Positions 25,161 to 33,628 are shown, counted from the stretch's first letter. The stretch: DNA of 64,000 nucleotides from Ramlibacter humi (GCF_004681975.1 NZ_SMLK01000001.1:372001-436000), one strand, 5' to 3'. Notes: generated from the letters alone by a model not told the origin. Translations and numbers: made by a program.

Positions 25161-25183
25161 CCTCCGAGAGCAATCGGAGGAGG
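25161..25183 (+). promoter_or_regulatory. hairpin sequestering ribosome binding site
   Basis: CCTCCGA at 25161-25167 pairs with TCGGAGG at 25174-25180 around the loop GAGCAA. The GGAGG of the ribosome site (GGAGGAGG at 25176-25183) forms the 3' strand, and the ATG is 5 bp after the last G. Translation of the secreted protease could be limited until the hairpin melts or is opened, as in an RNA thermometer or leader switch; the control role is inference. Confidence 0.4.
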
Positions 25184-25188
25184 TTTCG

Positions 25189-25854
25189 ATGCGGTGGAAA
25201 ACCAGGGGCCTGGCGGCGGCGCTGGGCCTGGCGGCGGCGATGGCCGCGGCGCCGGCAGCCGCGGCCACGCGGTGCGAGCCGATCGGCGCGGGCGTGGAGC
25301 GCTGCGTGTCGGGGCTGCGGCCCGACGCCATCCGCGCCATCGCGCAGGCGCAGAAGGCCAGCCAGTGGTGCTGGGCCGCGGTGGTCAGCATGTTGCTGCG
25401 CGCCTACGGCGTGGCGGTGGCGCAGGAGCAGGTGGTGCGCCAGTACTGGGGCGCGGCGGTGGACATGGCGCTGCCGGTCTCGGCCATTCCCGGCCTGATC
25501 AACCGCACCTGGAACGACCCGGCGGGCCGGGCGGTGACGCTCACGGCGCGCACGGTCAGCCAGCCTGCGCAGGGCGGGCTGACCAGTCCCGACGTGCTGC
25601 AGGACCTGGACGGCGAGCGGCCGCTGGTGCTGGTGGTGCCGGGGCACGCGGTGGTGCTGGTCCAGCTGGAATACGAACGGCCCACCGGCGACGACAGCGG
25701 GGCGCAGGTGAAGCGCGCGGTGGTGCTGGACCCGGCGGCCCAGGAAGGCTCGGTGCGGGCCCTGAGGCCCGGCGCGGCCATCGTCCAGCTCACGCGCGTG
25801 GCGGCGGCCGGCGACGGGGCCGTGGCTCTCGCCGGCCGCGCCGTGCTGCGCTGA
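25189..25854 (+). CDS. secreted papain-like cysteine protease (C39/C70-like)
   Basis: This 221-residue protein has a clear signal peptide (RGLAAALGLAAAMAAAPAAA, cut near residue 26) and a papain-like core with Cys61 in ASQWCWAAVVSMLLRAYG, His153 in VVPGHAVVLVQLEY and Asp181 in AVVLDPAAQ. The QWCWAA motif is that of the C39-like and C70 (AvrRpt2-type) peptidase fold. Other cysteines at 29 and 39 in the mature protein may form a disulfide. It should act in the periplasm or outside the cell; target unknown. The ribosome site is within a hairpin. It ends next to a convergent small gene. Confidence 0.82.
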   Translation: MRWKTRGLAAALGLAAAMAAAPAAAATRCEPIGAGVERCVSGLRPDAIRAIAQAQKASQWCWAAVVSMLLRAYGVAVAQEQVVRQYWGAAVDMALPVSAIPGLINRTWNDPAGRAVTLTARTVSQPAQGGLTSPDVLQDLDGERPLVLVVPGHAVVLVQLEYERPTGDDSGAQVKRAVVLDPAAQEGSVRALRPGAAIVQLTRVAAAGDGAVALAGRAVLR

Positions 25855-25855
25855 A

Positions 25856-26041
25856 TCACTCCAGCGGGGCGGGCCGCGTGCGGCGGTTGTGCTCCAGGTA
25901 AGGCTCCAGGCTGCCGGCGCCTTCGCCGCTGCGCTGGCCCGGCGGCGGCAGTTCGCGCCGGCCGCTGCGGCGGCGCAGGTTTTCCAGCAGGCGCAGCATC
26001 ACGTTGCGCGGCAACCTGCCTTCGCGTGATTCCGTGTCCAT
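25856..26041 (-). CDS. small basic hypothetical protein
   Basis: This 61-residue protein (MDTESREGRLPRNVMLRLLE at the start) is not recognised. It is Arg/Leu/Gly rich, with one predicted amphipathic helix (RNVMLRLLENLRRRSG) and a disordered Pro-rich remainder. A start 15 bp upstream at 26056 is possible. It is convergent with the protease gene, with only 1 bp between stops. Coding status rests on open length and GC-codon pattern alone. Confidence 0.4.
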   Translation of the reverse strand: MDTESREGRLPRNVMLRLLENLRRRSGRRELPPPGQRSGEGAGSLEPYLEHNRRTRPAPLE

Positions 26042-26263
26042 CGCTTGGTCCCCCATGTCCTGAGTTGCTGCTCAGATTCGGCGCAAGCGGCCATCCGATC
26101 AAGCGGCGGCGTGCAACAACCGTAACTCAGCCGTCACATGCCGGGGACGTGCCCAGCAGCGCCGCCGGTGTATCCGACGGATGCAATTGCATCGCATTCG
26201 TGCGACATGCGCGTGAAAGCTTCTTCCAACATCCATGTCATCCACATGCCGGGAGAAAGATCC

Positions 26264-26566
26264 ATGCCATCCGTTCGCCTCGTCCTTGCCGCGCTGCCGC
26301 TGGCCGCGCTGGCCGCCTGCACGGTCAATCCGCGCCCGGTAGTGGTGACCACGCCGCCGCCGGTGGTGCAGGCCACGCCCGCGCCGCCCGTCGTGATGGG
26401 CGCGCCCGCCGCCGTCACCATCGACGTGCCGCCGGGCCAGTACCCCGCGCCCGGCAGCTGCCGCATCTGGGTACCGGGTGTCGCGCCGGCCAACCAGGCC
26501 CCGTCGGGCGCCTGCGACGACCTGCAGAACCGCGTGCCCGCGGGCGCGGTGTTGCTGCGCGGCTAG
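26264..26566 (+). CDS. small putative lipoprotein
   Basis: This 100-residue protein has a lipoprotein signal (RLVLAALPLAALAACTVN) with the lipobox LAAC; Cys21 would be lipidated. After the Cys come a valine/proline-rich, extended linker (VVVTTPPPVVQATPAPPVV) and a conserved-looking domain (YPAPGSCRIWVPGVAPANQA) with two further Cys residues (one in SCRIW, one in GACDD) that may pair. A related arrangement is seen in small envelope lipoproteins of unknown function. The ribosome site GGGAGAAAG precedes the ATG. It shares CTAG at its stop with the convergent MipA gene. Confidence 0.75.
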   Translation: MPSVRLVLAALPLAALAACTVNPRPVVVTTPPPVVQATPAPPVVMGAPAAVTIDVPPGQYPAPGSCRIWVPGVAPANQAPSGACDDLQNRVPAGAVLLRG

Positions 26567-27399
26567 TCGGAAGCGGGTTCCGGCGAGCGCATCCAGGTCC
26601 AGGACACGCCGATCCCCACGGTGTGGCCGGTGACCTGGCGCACCAGCGGGCTGGCGCGGTTGGCCGCGCCGGCCACGCTGTCCAGCCGCGCGAAGCCGAA
26701 CACGGTCCAGTCGCGCGCAACGTCTTTCGACAGCGAAGCCGACAGACGTGTGGCCAGCAGGCCGCTGCGCGCCTGGTAGGCGGGCCGCCCTGCGGTCGCA
26801 TAGACAGGCGCCACTTCATAGAAAGTGCGCGCCAGGCGCTCGTCCGCCAACAGCACGCTGGCGCCCGCGCGGGCCGTCCAGGCGCCGGGCAGGCGTTGGG
26901 ACCAGCTCACGCCGGGCTGGAACACCGCGCCGCGGTAGGTCAGCTGGTGGCTCAGGTCGAACACGCCGCGCACCGGCAGGTCCAGCCGCCAGCGGCCCAT
27001 CTGAGCGTTGCCGCCCAGGTTGACCTTCAGCCGCGGCCCGAACTCCACCAGCGTGCCCAGGTTGGGCATGCCGCGCCGCACGGGATCGTCGCTGGCGTTG
27101 GAGCCGAAGGCGGCGGCCGCGCTGACGTCGAACTCGTACCGCGGCGTGTGCACCGCGCGCACGCCCACGCCTTCGTTGTCGGCGCGCAGGTAGCGCCCGC
27201 GGTACAGCAGCCAGGGCAGCACGATGCCGCGGTTCACCTGCCGGGCGGATCCCGGGTAGGCCTGCTGGCCCACGTACAGCCCGACGGCGCCGACTTCCCA
27301 CAGCGGGCGGCTGGACGTGTCCTGGGCGAAGGCGGGGAGGGCGGCGAGAGCGGCGGCGAGCGCGAGCGGGCGGAGGAGGCAGGTCATGTTCAGGCGCAT
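26563..27399 (-). CDS. MipA/OmpV family outer-membrane protein
   Basis: This 278-residue protein has a signal peptide (LLRPLALAAALAALPAFAQD) and the beta-barrel pattern of the MipA/OmpV family: WEVGAVGLYVGQQAYPGS at the mature N-terminus, LLYRGRYLRADNEGVGVR, alternating hydrophobic strands and a C-terminal VGIGVSWTWMR strand. Family members are outer-membrane proteins, some scaffolds for murein enzymes. ATG at 27399 is followed by a second Met at residue 5, either may serve. It is divergent from the Ldh gene with a 94-bp gap. Confidence 0.88.
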   Translation of the reverse strand: MRLNMTCLLRPLALAAALAALPAFAQDTSSRPLWEVGAVGLYVGQQAYPGSARQVNRGIVLPWLLYRGRYLRADNEGVGVRAVHTPRYEFDVSAAAAFGSNASDDPVRRGMPNLGTLVEFGPRLKVNLGGNAQMGRWRLDLPVRGVFDLSHQLTYRGAVFQPGVSWSQRLPGAWTARAGASVLLADERLARTFYEVAPVYATAGRPAYQARSGLLATRLSASLSKDVARDWTVFGFARLDSVAGAANRASPLVRQVTGHTVGIGVSWTWMRSPEPASD

Positions 27400-27493
27400 G
27401 GCCCAGCTGTTCTACCGCAGCGCGCGCCGCTTGGGGGCCCGCGGTGTGGAAACGTGCCAACCCATCCGCGCGCGGCGCTTAGACTGCCCCGCC

Positions 27494-28540
27494 ATGACCG
27501 CACGCCACTCCCTGGATTCGCTCACCCGCTTCGCCCTGCACCTGCTGGAAGCCGCCGGCCTGTCCGCCGACAAGGCCGCGGCCGTGGCCGGCGTGCTGGT
27601 GGAGGGCGACCTGATGGGCCACACCACGCATGGCCTCGCCTTGCTCGCGCCTTACCTGCGCGAACTGGAAGCGGGGACCATGCTCAAGGAAGGCGAACCC
27701 GAGGTGGTGGCGGAATCGGATGCCGCGCTCACCTGGGATGGCCGCCGCCTGCCGGGCCCGTGGCTGGTGCTGCGCGCGATGGCCGAAGCCTCGGAACGCG
27801 CGCGGCGCCTGGGCACGGGCACGGTGGTCATCCGCCGCAGCCACCACATCGCCAGCCTGGCCAGCTACCACCGCCGCGCGGCGGAAGAGGGCTTGCTGCT
27901 GCTGCTGGCCTGCTCGGACCCGAACAGCGCCAGCGTCGCGCCTTACGGCGGGCTGGACCCGGTGTTCACGCCCAACCCGGTGTCGGCGGGCTGGCCCACG
28001 GGCGGGCTGCCGGTGTCGGTCGACATCTCGACGTCCACCACCACCAATGGCTTGACCAATCGCCTGCACGCGCAGGGCGGCAAGCTGCCCGCGCCCTGGC
28101 TGATCGACGGCCACGGCCAGCCCAGCGACGATCCTGCCGTGCTGTTCAACGAGCCCAAGGGCACGATCCTGCCGCTGGGCGGCCTGGACTCCGGCCACAA
28201 GGGCTACGGCCTGTCGCTGCTGGTGGAGGCGCTGACCGGCGGCCTGGCCGGTCACGGTCGCGCCGACCCGAAGGAAGGCTGGGGCGCCACCGTGTTCCTG
28301 CAGGTGATCGACCCCGACCGCTTCGCCGGCCGCGCGGCCTTCACGCGGCAGATGGACGAAGTGGCTTCGCGCAGCCGCGCTTCGAAGCCGGTGGATGCGA
28401 AGCGCCCGGTGCGCCTGCCGGGTGAGCGCGGTTTTCAGTTGTCGAAGCAGCAGGCGGCCGAAGGGGTCGTGCTGCACGAGAGCATCCTGCCGATGCTGAA
28501 GCCGTGGGCGCAGAAGTACGGCGTGGCGCTGCCCGCCTAG
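27494..28540 (+). CDS. Ldh family oxidoreductase
   Basis: This 348-residue member of the malate/L-lactate/sulfolactate dehydrogenase family uses NAD(P)H to interconvert 2-hydroxy and 2-oxo acids. Seen: GHTTHGLALLAPYLREL with His46, IRRSHHIASLASYHRRA with the catalytic His, VSVDISTSTTTNG and LGGLDSGHKGYGLSLLVEAL. Length is normal. The true substrate (malate, ureidoglycolate, sulfolactate, imine) cannot be fixed. The start at 27494 gives the usual N-terminal helix. It shares CTAG with the convergent phospholipase D-type gene. Confidence 0.9.
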   Translation: MTARHSLDSLTRFALHLLEAAGLSADKAAAVAGVLVEGDLMGHTTHGLALLAPYLRELEAGTMLKEGEPEVVAESDAALTWDGRRLPGPWLVLRAMAEASERARRLGTGTVVIRRSHHIASLASYHRRAAEEGLLLLLACSDPNSASVAPYGGLDPVFTPNPVSAGWPTGGLPVSVDISTSTTTNGLTNRLHAQGGKLPAPWLIDGHGQPSDDPAVLFNEPKGTILPLGGLDSGHKGYGLSLLVEALTGGLAGHGRADPKEGWGATVFLQVIDPDRFAGRAAFTRQMDEVASRSRASKPVDAKRPVRLPGERGFQLSKQQAAEGVVLHESILPMLKPWAQKYGVALPA

Positions 28541-29829
28541 AGCACTTCCTTCAGCAGGTACACCGCGTTGTCGCGCAGCTTGTGCAGCGGGCTGCGCTTG
28601 CGCCAGCGCTCCAGGTCGATCTCGCTCGCGCGTTTCGCGTAGCGCTCGAACACTTCTTCCATGCGCCGCGCCAGCGGCGGGTGCAGGATGCCCAGCGTCA
28701 CCTCGTCGTTGGTGTCGAAAGACCGGTCGTCGAAGTTGGTCGAGCCCACCGCGCACCACTTGCCGTCGATGGTCACCACCTTCTGGTGCAGCAGCGTGTG
28801 CGGGTACTCGAACAGGCGCACGCCGCATTCCAGCAGCTTCTGGAAGTTGCGGTGGCCGGCGTGCTGCACGACGGGGTTGTCCGACCCGCCGGTGGAAGGC
28901 ATCAGAACGCGCACGTCCACGCCGCGCTTGACCGCCTGGCCCATCGCGTCGATGGCCTCCGGCTCCGGCAGGAAATACGGGTTCTGGATCCACAGCCGCT
29001 CGCGCGCCATGCACAGCACGGTGTGGTGCAGGATTTTCACCGCGGGCGCGGAGTTCTCGGGCTTCACGAAAGCCGCGTGCACCACCGCGTCGCCTTCGGG
29101 CTTCAGCTCGGGAAACACGTCCTCGCCGACGAACAGCTCGCCGGTTTCGCCGGCCCAGTTCTCGCTGAAAGCCGACTGCAGGCTGTGCACGATGGGCCCG
29201 CGCAGCAGCAGGCTGACGTCGGCGAAATGCTCGCCGTCTTCCGCGTCGCCCAGCCACTCGTCGGTGACGCAGTGGCCGCCCGCAAGGGCTTCGCGCCCGT
29301 CGATCACCACGATCTTGCGGTGGTCGCGGTCGGTCAGCACGCCCAGGTTGTAGATGCTGCGGTTGTGGAAGAACTGCAGGCGGCAGCCGGCGTCGCAGAG
29401 CGCTTTGCGCTCGTCGTCCGGCATGCGGCGGCCGCCCACCGCGTCGAGCATGATGCGCACCTTCACGCCCGCGCGCGCCCGCTCCGCCAGCGCGTGCACC
29501 AGCCGGCGCGAAGCCTTGCCCGGCTTCCACAGGAAGGTCTCGAAGTGCACGGTCTTGCGCGCCAGGTTGATGCGCTCGGCCAGCACGTCGAAGTAGCGCC
29601 CGTTCTCCAGCACTTCCACCGAGTTGCCCGGCAGCGCCGTGCCCAGCGTCAGGCCCGACAGCGACGGCAGCATCTTCTCGATGGGCGCGTCGCATTCGAG
29701 CGAGAGCCTGGGGCTGCGGTGCCGCCGCGCGGACCACAGCGCCACGGCCAGCAGCGCGGAAGCGCCGGCGAAGACGCCGGTCCAGAAGTTGATACGGGGG
29801 TGGTCGTGGTGGGGGTGCCGCAGGCTCAT
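28537..29829 (-). CDS. phospholipase D-like / cardiolipin synthase-type protein
   Basis: This 430-residue protein has one N-terminal membrane helix (FWTGVFAGASALLAVALW) and two HKD motifs: His170-x-Lys172-x4-Asp177 in DRDHRKIVVID and His348-x-Lys350-x4-Asp355 in LLHQKVVTIDGKW, the second followed by GSTNFDDRS. The arrangement is that of ClsB/ClsC-type cardiolipin synthases, which act on phosphatidylglycerol at the inner membrane. Other phosphatidyltransferase activities are possible. Start ATG at 29829 is followed by a His-rich segment before the helix. The next gene upstream on the same strand, an esterase, ends 78 bp away. Confidence 0.9.
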   Translation of the reverse strand: MSLRHPHHDHPRINFWTGVFAGASALLAVALWSARRHRSPRLSLECDAPIEKMLPSLSGLTLGTALPGNSVEVLENGRYFDVLAERINLARKTVHFETFLWKPGKASRRLVHALAERARAGVKVRIMLDAVGGRRMPDDERKALCDAGCRLQFFHNRSIYNLGVLTDRDHRKIVVIDGREALAGGHCVTDEWLGDAEDGEHFADVSLLLRGPIVHSLQSAFSENWAGETGELFVGEDVFPELKPEGDAVVHAAFVKPENSAPAVKILHHTVLCMARERLWIQNPYFLPEPEAIDAMGQAVKRGVDVRVLMPSTGGSDNPVVQHAGHRNFQKLLECGVRLFEYPHTLLHQKVVTIDGKWCAVGSTNFDDRSFDTNDEVTLGILHPPLARRMEEVFERYAKRASEIDLERWRKRSPLHKLRDNAVYLLKEVL

Positions 29830-29906
29830 CGCGAGCGGCAGGGTAGGGCCGCGGCGGCGTGCCCGCGGCCAGCGCGCGACGACGAGCTTCGTAGGCGGGC
29901 GGCGTG

Positions 29907-30539
29907 TCAGGCGGCCGTGCTCAACCGCTGCAGCAGCCGCTCTTCCATGGCGGGCGTCAGCCCATGGCCGGCATCGGGGAACAGGTCGAGCGTGGCCGCG
30001 GCGCCCAGCGCGGCGGTGGCCTGCGCGGCTTGCCGGGCGAACGCGAACGGGATCACACCGTCGAGCTCACCATGCAGGAAGTGGAAGCTGCGCGCCGCCA
30101 GCGGCTGCGTCGGCGGCTGGGCGAAGCGGCCCGCGATGGACGCGACGCGGTCGGCCAGCGCCTGGCCCTGGCGCGCGGCTTCGAGCGAAACGATGGCGCC
30201 TTGGGAGAAGCCCACCAGTGTGGTGCGCGCCGCGTCCAGGCCATGACGCTGCTGCAGTTCGCGCACCGCCTGCGCGAAGTGCGGCAACGCGCCAGCCACT
30301 CGCTGCGCGCGGTTCTCCTCCGTCACGCCGCGGATGGAGAACCACTGGCGGCCGGCTCCGCCCGCGTCGAACGGGAACGCGGCGGGCACGCTGTACACCG
30401 CCGCCTGCGGGAAGGCGCGCGCGATGGCGCGGCCCAGCGGCACCAGGCCGGCGGCATCGGCGCCGACGCCGTGGAACAGCAGGAACAGGTGGTCCGGCGC
30501 ACCGCTCGCGGGAACGGAAACGCGCAGCGCTTCAGGCAT
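29907..30539 (-). CDS. alpha/beta hydrolase, carboxylesterase type
   Basis: This 210-residue cytosolic esterase of the phospholipase/carboxylesterase (YpfH-like) family has its triad Ser112 in LVGFSQGAIVSL, Asp160 in LHGELDGVIPF and His192 in DAGHGLTP. The oxyanion region is LFHGVGADA. Its start overlaps the end of the dioxygenase gene by 8 bp (30532-30539), so the pair is an operon with translational coupling. The substrate may be an ester or acyl thioester made or consumed near the dioxygenase pathway; this is inference from context. Confidence 0.9.
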   Translation of the reverse strand: MPEALRVSVPASGAPDHLFLLFHGVGADAAGLVPLGRAIARAFPQAAVYSVPAAFPFDAGGAGRQWFSIRGVTEENRAQRVAGALPHFAQAVRELQQRHGLDAARTTLVGFSQGAIVSLEAARQGQALADRVASIAGRFAQPPTQPLAARSFHFLHGELDGVIPFAFARQAAQATAALGAAATLDLFPDAGHGLTPAMEERLLQRLSTAA

Positions 30540-31335
30540 GGGCGGCCTCCTTCGCGTTGAACACGTAGGCGTCCATGGCCAGCACGCCGTACGTCATGCC
30601 GCCGTCGATGACGGTGACGTCGCCTTGCGGATCGGCCGCGCCCAGCGCGAAGGGCAGGGGCAGGTAGTGGTCCGGCGTGGGATGCGCGCGCCGCGCATGC
30701 GGCGCCAGGTCCAGGTAGTCCACCAGCGCGTGCTGGTCGTGCTTGCGCACGGCGCCGCGCGCCCAGTCGACGAATTCGGCCGCGTAGGAAGCGCCGGCCG
30801 CGCCGACGTCCTGGCGGAACTCGTACAGGTTGTGCGTGATGCTGCCGGAACCGACGATGAGCACGCCTTCTTCGGCCAGCGGCGCCAGCGCGCGGCCCAG
30901 GCGCACCGCGCCTTCGGGATCCAGGTCGCGCGGCATGGACACCTGCAGCACCGGCACGTCGGCCTGCGGGAACAGGTGGCGCACCGGCACCCAGGCGCCG
31001 TGGTCCATGCCCCATTGCCCGTCGGCGGTGGCGTCCCAGCCCGCGGCGCGCAGCAGTTCGAGCGCGCGCGCGGCGACTTCCGGCGCGCCGGGCGCGGGGT
31101 ACTGGATGCGGTACAGCTCGGCCGGGAAGCCGCCGAAGTCGTGGATGGTCTCCGGCGCCGGCGTCGTGGCCACGCGCACGCCGCGTGTCATCCAGTGCGG
31201 CGACAGCACGAGCACGGCCTTGGGGCGCGGCAGTTCGCGGCCCAGCTGGTTGAGCAGCGGACCGGCCAGGTGCGGCTCGATCGCGAAGGTGGGCGCGCCG
31301 TGGGAGACGAACAGGACGGGAAGGCGTTGGTTCAT
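30532..31335 (-). CDS. DODA-type extradiol ring-cleavage dioxygenase
   Basis: This 267-residue enzyme belongs to the class III extradiol dioxygenase LigB/DODA (YgiD) family. Metal ligand candidates are His12 in FVSHGAPTF, His in LSPHWMTRG and the later GSGSITHNLYEF with His; WGMDHGAWVPV carries a further catalytic His. Members cleave catechols such as DOPA using zinc or iron; substrate here is unknown. Start at ATG 31335 follows GAGGAACCCACC. It is co-transcribed with the esterase and divergent from the LysR gene, 90 bp between starts, the usual layout for a LysR-controlled operon. Confidence 0.9.
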   Translation of the reverse strand: MNQRLPVLFVSHGAPTFAIEPHLAGPLLNQLGRELPRPKAVLVLSPHWMTRGVRVATTPAPETIHDFGGFPAELYRIQYPAPGAPEVAARALELLRAAGWDATADGQWGMDHGAWVPVRHLFPQADVPVLQVSMPRDLDPEGAVRLGRALAPLAEEGVLIVGSGSITHNLYEFRQDVGAAGASYAAEFVDWARGAVRKHDQHALVDYLDLAPHARRAHPTPDHYLPLPFALGAADPQGDVTVIDGGMTYGVLAMDAYVFNAKEAAHA

Positions 31336-31403
31336 GGTGGGTTCCTCGCTTGCTTCCACTGTAGGAGCGGCCGAGGGGGAAATAAAGGTGCAGAATCGGG
31401 ATG

Positions 31404-31419
31404 AATTGTTTCGGAAATT
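31404..31419 (+). promoter_or_regulatory. candidate LysR-type operator
   Basis: AATTGTTTCGGAAATT is a partial palindrome with AATT at both ends, located 6 bp before the LysR start and 69 bp from the dioxygenase start. LysR-type regulators commonly bind such dyads in divergent intergenic regions. No match to a known site is claimed. Confidence 0.3.
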
Positions 31420-31425
31420 GGAACG

Positions 31426-32394
31426 ATGGACCGTTTCGACCAGATGCGCGTGTTCGCCGCGGTGATCGACGCCGGCAGCTTCGCCGGCGCGGCCGAGGCG
31501 CTGCAGATGTCGCGTCCCGCCGTGTCGCGCCACGTCGCGGAGCTGGAATCGCGCCTGGGCGTGCGGCTGATCCAGCGCACCACGCGGCGCCTTTCGGCCA
31601 CCCCCGAAGGCCAGGCTTTCCATGCGCGCGTGCGCGAGCTGCTGGCGGGCATGGACGACGCCGAGGCGGAAGTGGGCTCGCGGCGCGCCGAGCCCAGCGG
31701 CGTGCTGCGGGTGAACGTGCCGGTGACTTTCGGCATCCTGCACCTGGCGCCGCTGTGGGGCCGCTTCCGCGCGCTGCATCCGCAGGTGCAGCTGGAAGTC
31801 ACGTTGCAGGACCGCTCTGTGGACCTGGTGGAGGAAGGCTACGACCTGGCGGTGCGCATCTCGCGGCTTCAGGACTCCAGCCTGGTGAGCCGGCGCCTGG
31901 CCGGCACGCGCATCGTGGCTTGCGCGTCGCCCGCGTACCTGCGGCGGCGCGGGCGGCCGAAGTCGCCGCAGGACCTGCGCGCGCACGACTGCATCGCGTA
32001 CAGCTACTGGGCTTCGGGCGACGAGTGGGCCTTTCGCGGGGCCGAAGGCGAGGTGACGGTGAAGACCACGCCCGTCCTGCGCACCAACAACGGCGACACC
32101 TGCCGGGCCGCCGCGCTGGCGGGGCAGGGCGTGATCCTGCAGCCGACCTTCCTGGTCGGGCCCGACCTGGCGGATGGCAAGTTGGTGGAGCTGTTGCCGC
32201 AGTGGCAGGCGGGTGAGCTGGGCGTGCATGCGGTGTACCCGTCGCGCAAGCATTTGCTGCCGAAGACGCGGGCGCTCGTGGATTTTTTGGTGGAGGCGTT
32301 CAGAAGGCCGCAGTGGGAGATGGAGGCCGGAGCGTCCCCACCCCGGCCCTCCCCCGGAGGGGGAGGGAGGAAGGCGAGGAGAGCAGCGCGATGA
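31426..32394 (+). CDS. LysR family transcriptional regulator
   Basis: This 322-residue regulator has an N-terminal winged helix-turn-helix (MRVFAAVIDAGSFAGAAEAL and MSRPAVSRHVAELESRLGV, residues 7-46) and a periplasmic-binding-fold effector domain (about 90-295). It is likely to control the divergent dioxygenase-esterase operon, with an aromatic or related inducer. The last 20 residues (GASPPRPSPGGGGRKARRAA) are not family-like: they are encoded by a palindrome at 32347-32367, so the ancestral stop seems lost. The stop overlaps the start of the DedA gene (ATGA at 32391-32394), which links the two translationally. Confidence 0.92.
   Translation: MDRFDQMRVFAAVIDAGSFAGAAEALQMSRPAVSRHVAELESRLGVRLIQRTTRRLSATPEGQAFHARVRELLAGMDDAEAEVGSRRAEPSGVLRVNVPVTFGILHLAPLWGRFRALHPQVQLEVTLQDRSVDLVEEGYDLAVRISRLQDSSLVSRRLAGTRIVACASPAYLRRRGRPKSPQDLRAHDCIAYSYWASGDEWAFRGAEGEVTVKTTPVLRTNNGDTCRAAALAGQGVILQPTFLVGPDLADGKLVELLPQWQAGELGVHAVYPSRKHLLPKTRALVDFLVEAFRRPQWEMEAGASPPRPSPGGGGRKARRAAR
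32347..32367. repeat. 9-bp-stem palindrome inside end of LysR gene
   Basis: CCCTCCCCC at 32347-32355 pairs perfectly with GGGGGAGGG at 32359-32367 around GGA. It encodes the Pro/Gly tail of the LysR protein. It resembles G/C-rich hairpins between genes, so it probably entered or was captured at the 3' end. Confidence 0.6.
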
Positions 32395-32990
32395 TGGAAC
32401 AGGCGCTCGCCGCCTTGCAGTCGCTGCAGGGCGCGCCGGCCTATGGGCTGGTGTTCGCGCTGCTCGTGGGCAGCGGCTTCTTCCTGCCGGTGAACGAAGA
32501 CCTGCTGCTGGTGGCCGCCGCCGCGGCCACTTTGCGCGGCGTGATGGAACCGATGCTGCTGGTGACGGTCGCGTGGTGCGGCATCCTGTGCGCGGACTCG
32601 CTGATCTTCCTGTGGGGCCGGCGCTTCGGAACGCAGTTGTTGCGCCACCGGCTGGTGGCCGGCGCGTTGCCGCCGCGGCGGCTGGCCGCGATGGAACGCG
32701 CCCTGGGCCGCTGGGGGTCCGCCGCGCTGTTCGCCGTGCGCTTCCTGCCGGGGCTGCGCACGCCGCTGCTCTTCACCGCCGGCTCGCTTCGCGTGCCGTA
32801 CCGGCAGCTCCTGATGTACGACGGCACGGCGGCGGCCATCGAGATCCCCTTGCTGGTGTACGGCGTGCGCTGGGCCGGTGGCCGCTGGGAAGATCTGCTC
32901 GCGTTCGGGCGTGCGAATGCATGGGCCGTGCTGGCGATCCTGCTGGCCGCCGCGGCCGTCGCCTGGGCCGTGAGGCGTGCGTGGCGTTGA
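32391..32990 (+). CDS. DedA family membrane protein
   Basis: This 199-residue inner-membrane protein of the DedA/VTT superfamily is implicated in flipping lipid carriers such as undecaprenyl phosphate or phosphatidylethanolamine. Seen: FFLPVNEDLLLVAAAAA with the re-entrant segment, WCGILCADSLIFLWGRRFG, and the conserved RFLPGLRTPLLFTAGSLRV. About five helices. The start at 32391 (MMEQ) or the adjacent ATG at 32394 are both possible; both sit after GAGGAGAGCAGCG. Start overlaps the LysR stop. Functional link to the LysR regulator is not evident. Confidence 0.9.
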   Translation: MMEQALAALQSLQGAPAYGLVFALLVGSGFFLPVNEDLLLVAAAAATLRGVMEPMLLVTVAWCGILCADSLIFLWGRRFGTQLLRHRLVAGALPPRRLAAMERALGRWGSAALFAVRFLPGLRTPLLFTAGSLRVPYRQLLMYDGTAAAIEIPLLVYGVRWAGGRWEDLLAFGRANAWAVLAILLAAAAVAWAVRRAWR

Positions 32991-33172
32991 GGAACTTTGA
33001 TGCCCGGTATGAAGGCCGGCCGCATCTGTCGTCAGCCGCTGAAAAGTTTTGCTTCACCTGTTGCGGCTAAGATGCCCGCCAACGCCCGGCATCCCGGGGA
33101 GGCGGCTCCATCCGGAGGCCAGCAGGGGGTCCACAACCCCGCGGCCGCCATCATGACAAGGTATCCAAAGCC

Positions 33173-33613
33173 ATGCCCAATATCGGCACCGTCCTGAAAC
33201 AGGAAATCGCGCGGGTCGCGCGCAAGGAGCAGCGCTCTGAAGTGCAGCAGCTGAAGAAGTCCGTCGCGCAGTACCGCGGGCAGATCGCGCAGCTGAAGCG
33301 CCGCATGCAGACGCTGGAGCAGCAGCTCAAGCGCCTGGCGCGTGGCGGCGGTGGCGCAAGCCGCGCGGCGGCGGCGGCGCAGGACGAAGAGGACGAAGGC
33401 CCCAACCTGCGCTTCTCGGCCAAGGGTCTGGCGGCGCAGCGCAAGCGCCTGGGCCTGTCGGCCGCTTCGGTCGCGAAGATCCTGGGCGTGTCGGCGCTGT
33501 CGGTCTACAAGTGGGAAAGCGGCAAGACGCGCCCGCGCGCGCGCCAGCTGGAAGCCATCGCCCAGCTGCGCAAGATGGGCAAGCGCGAGGCCACGGCCAG
33601 GCTGGCTGCCTGA
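33173..33613 (+). CDS. helix-turn-helix protein with coiled coil
   Basis: This 146-residue DNA-binding protein starts with a long basic coiled coil (IARVARKEQRSEVQQLKKSV and on, about residues 10-55), then an acidic, Ala/Gly linker (GGGASRAAAAAQDEEDEG) and an XRE-type helix-turn-helix at about 82-130 (GLAAQRKRLGLSAASVAKIL; LSVYKWESGKTRPRARQLE). The coiled coil should drive oligomerisation; the HTH suggests gene or nucleoid binding. It lies 16 bp before the DUF2889 gene and may share its operon. Targets unknown. Confidence 0.85.
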   Translation: MPNIGTVLKQEIARVARKEQRSEVQQLKKSVAQYRGQIAQLKRRMQTLEQQLKRLARGGGGASRAAAAAQDEEDEGPNLRFSAKGLAAQRKRLGLSAASVAKILGVSALSVYKWESGKTRPRARQLEAIAQLRKMGKREATARLAA

Positions 33614-33628
33614 CAGGAAGCGCGCAGC

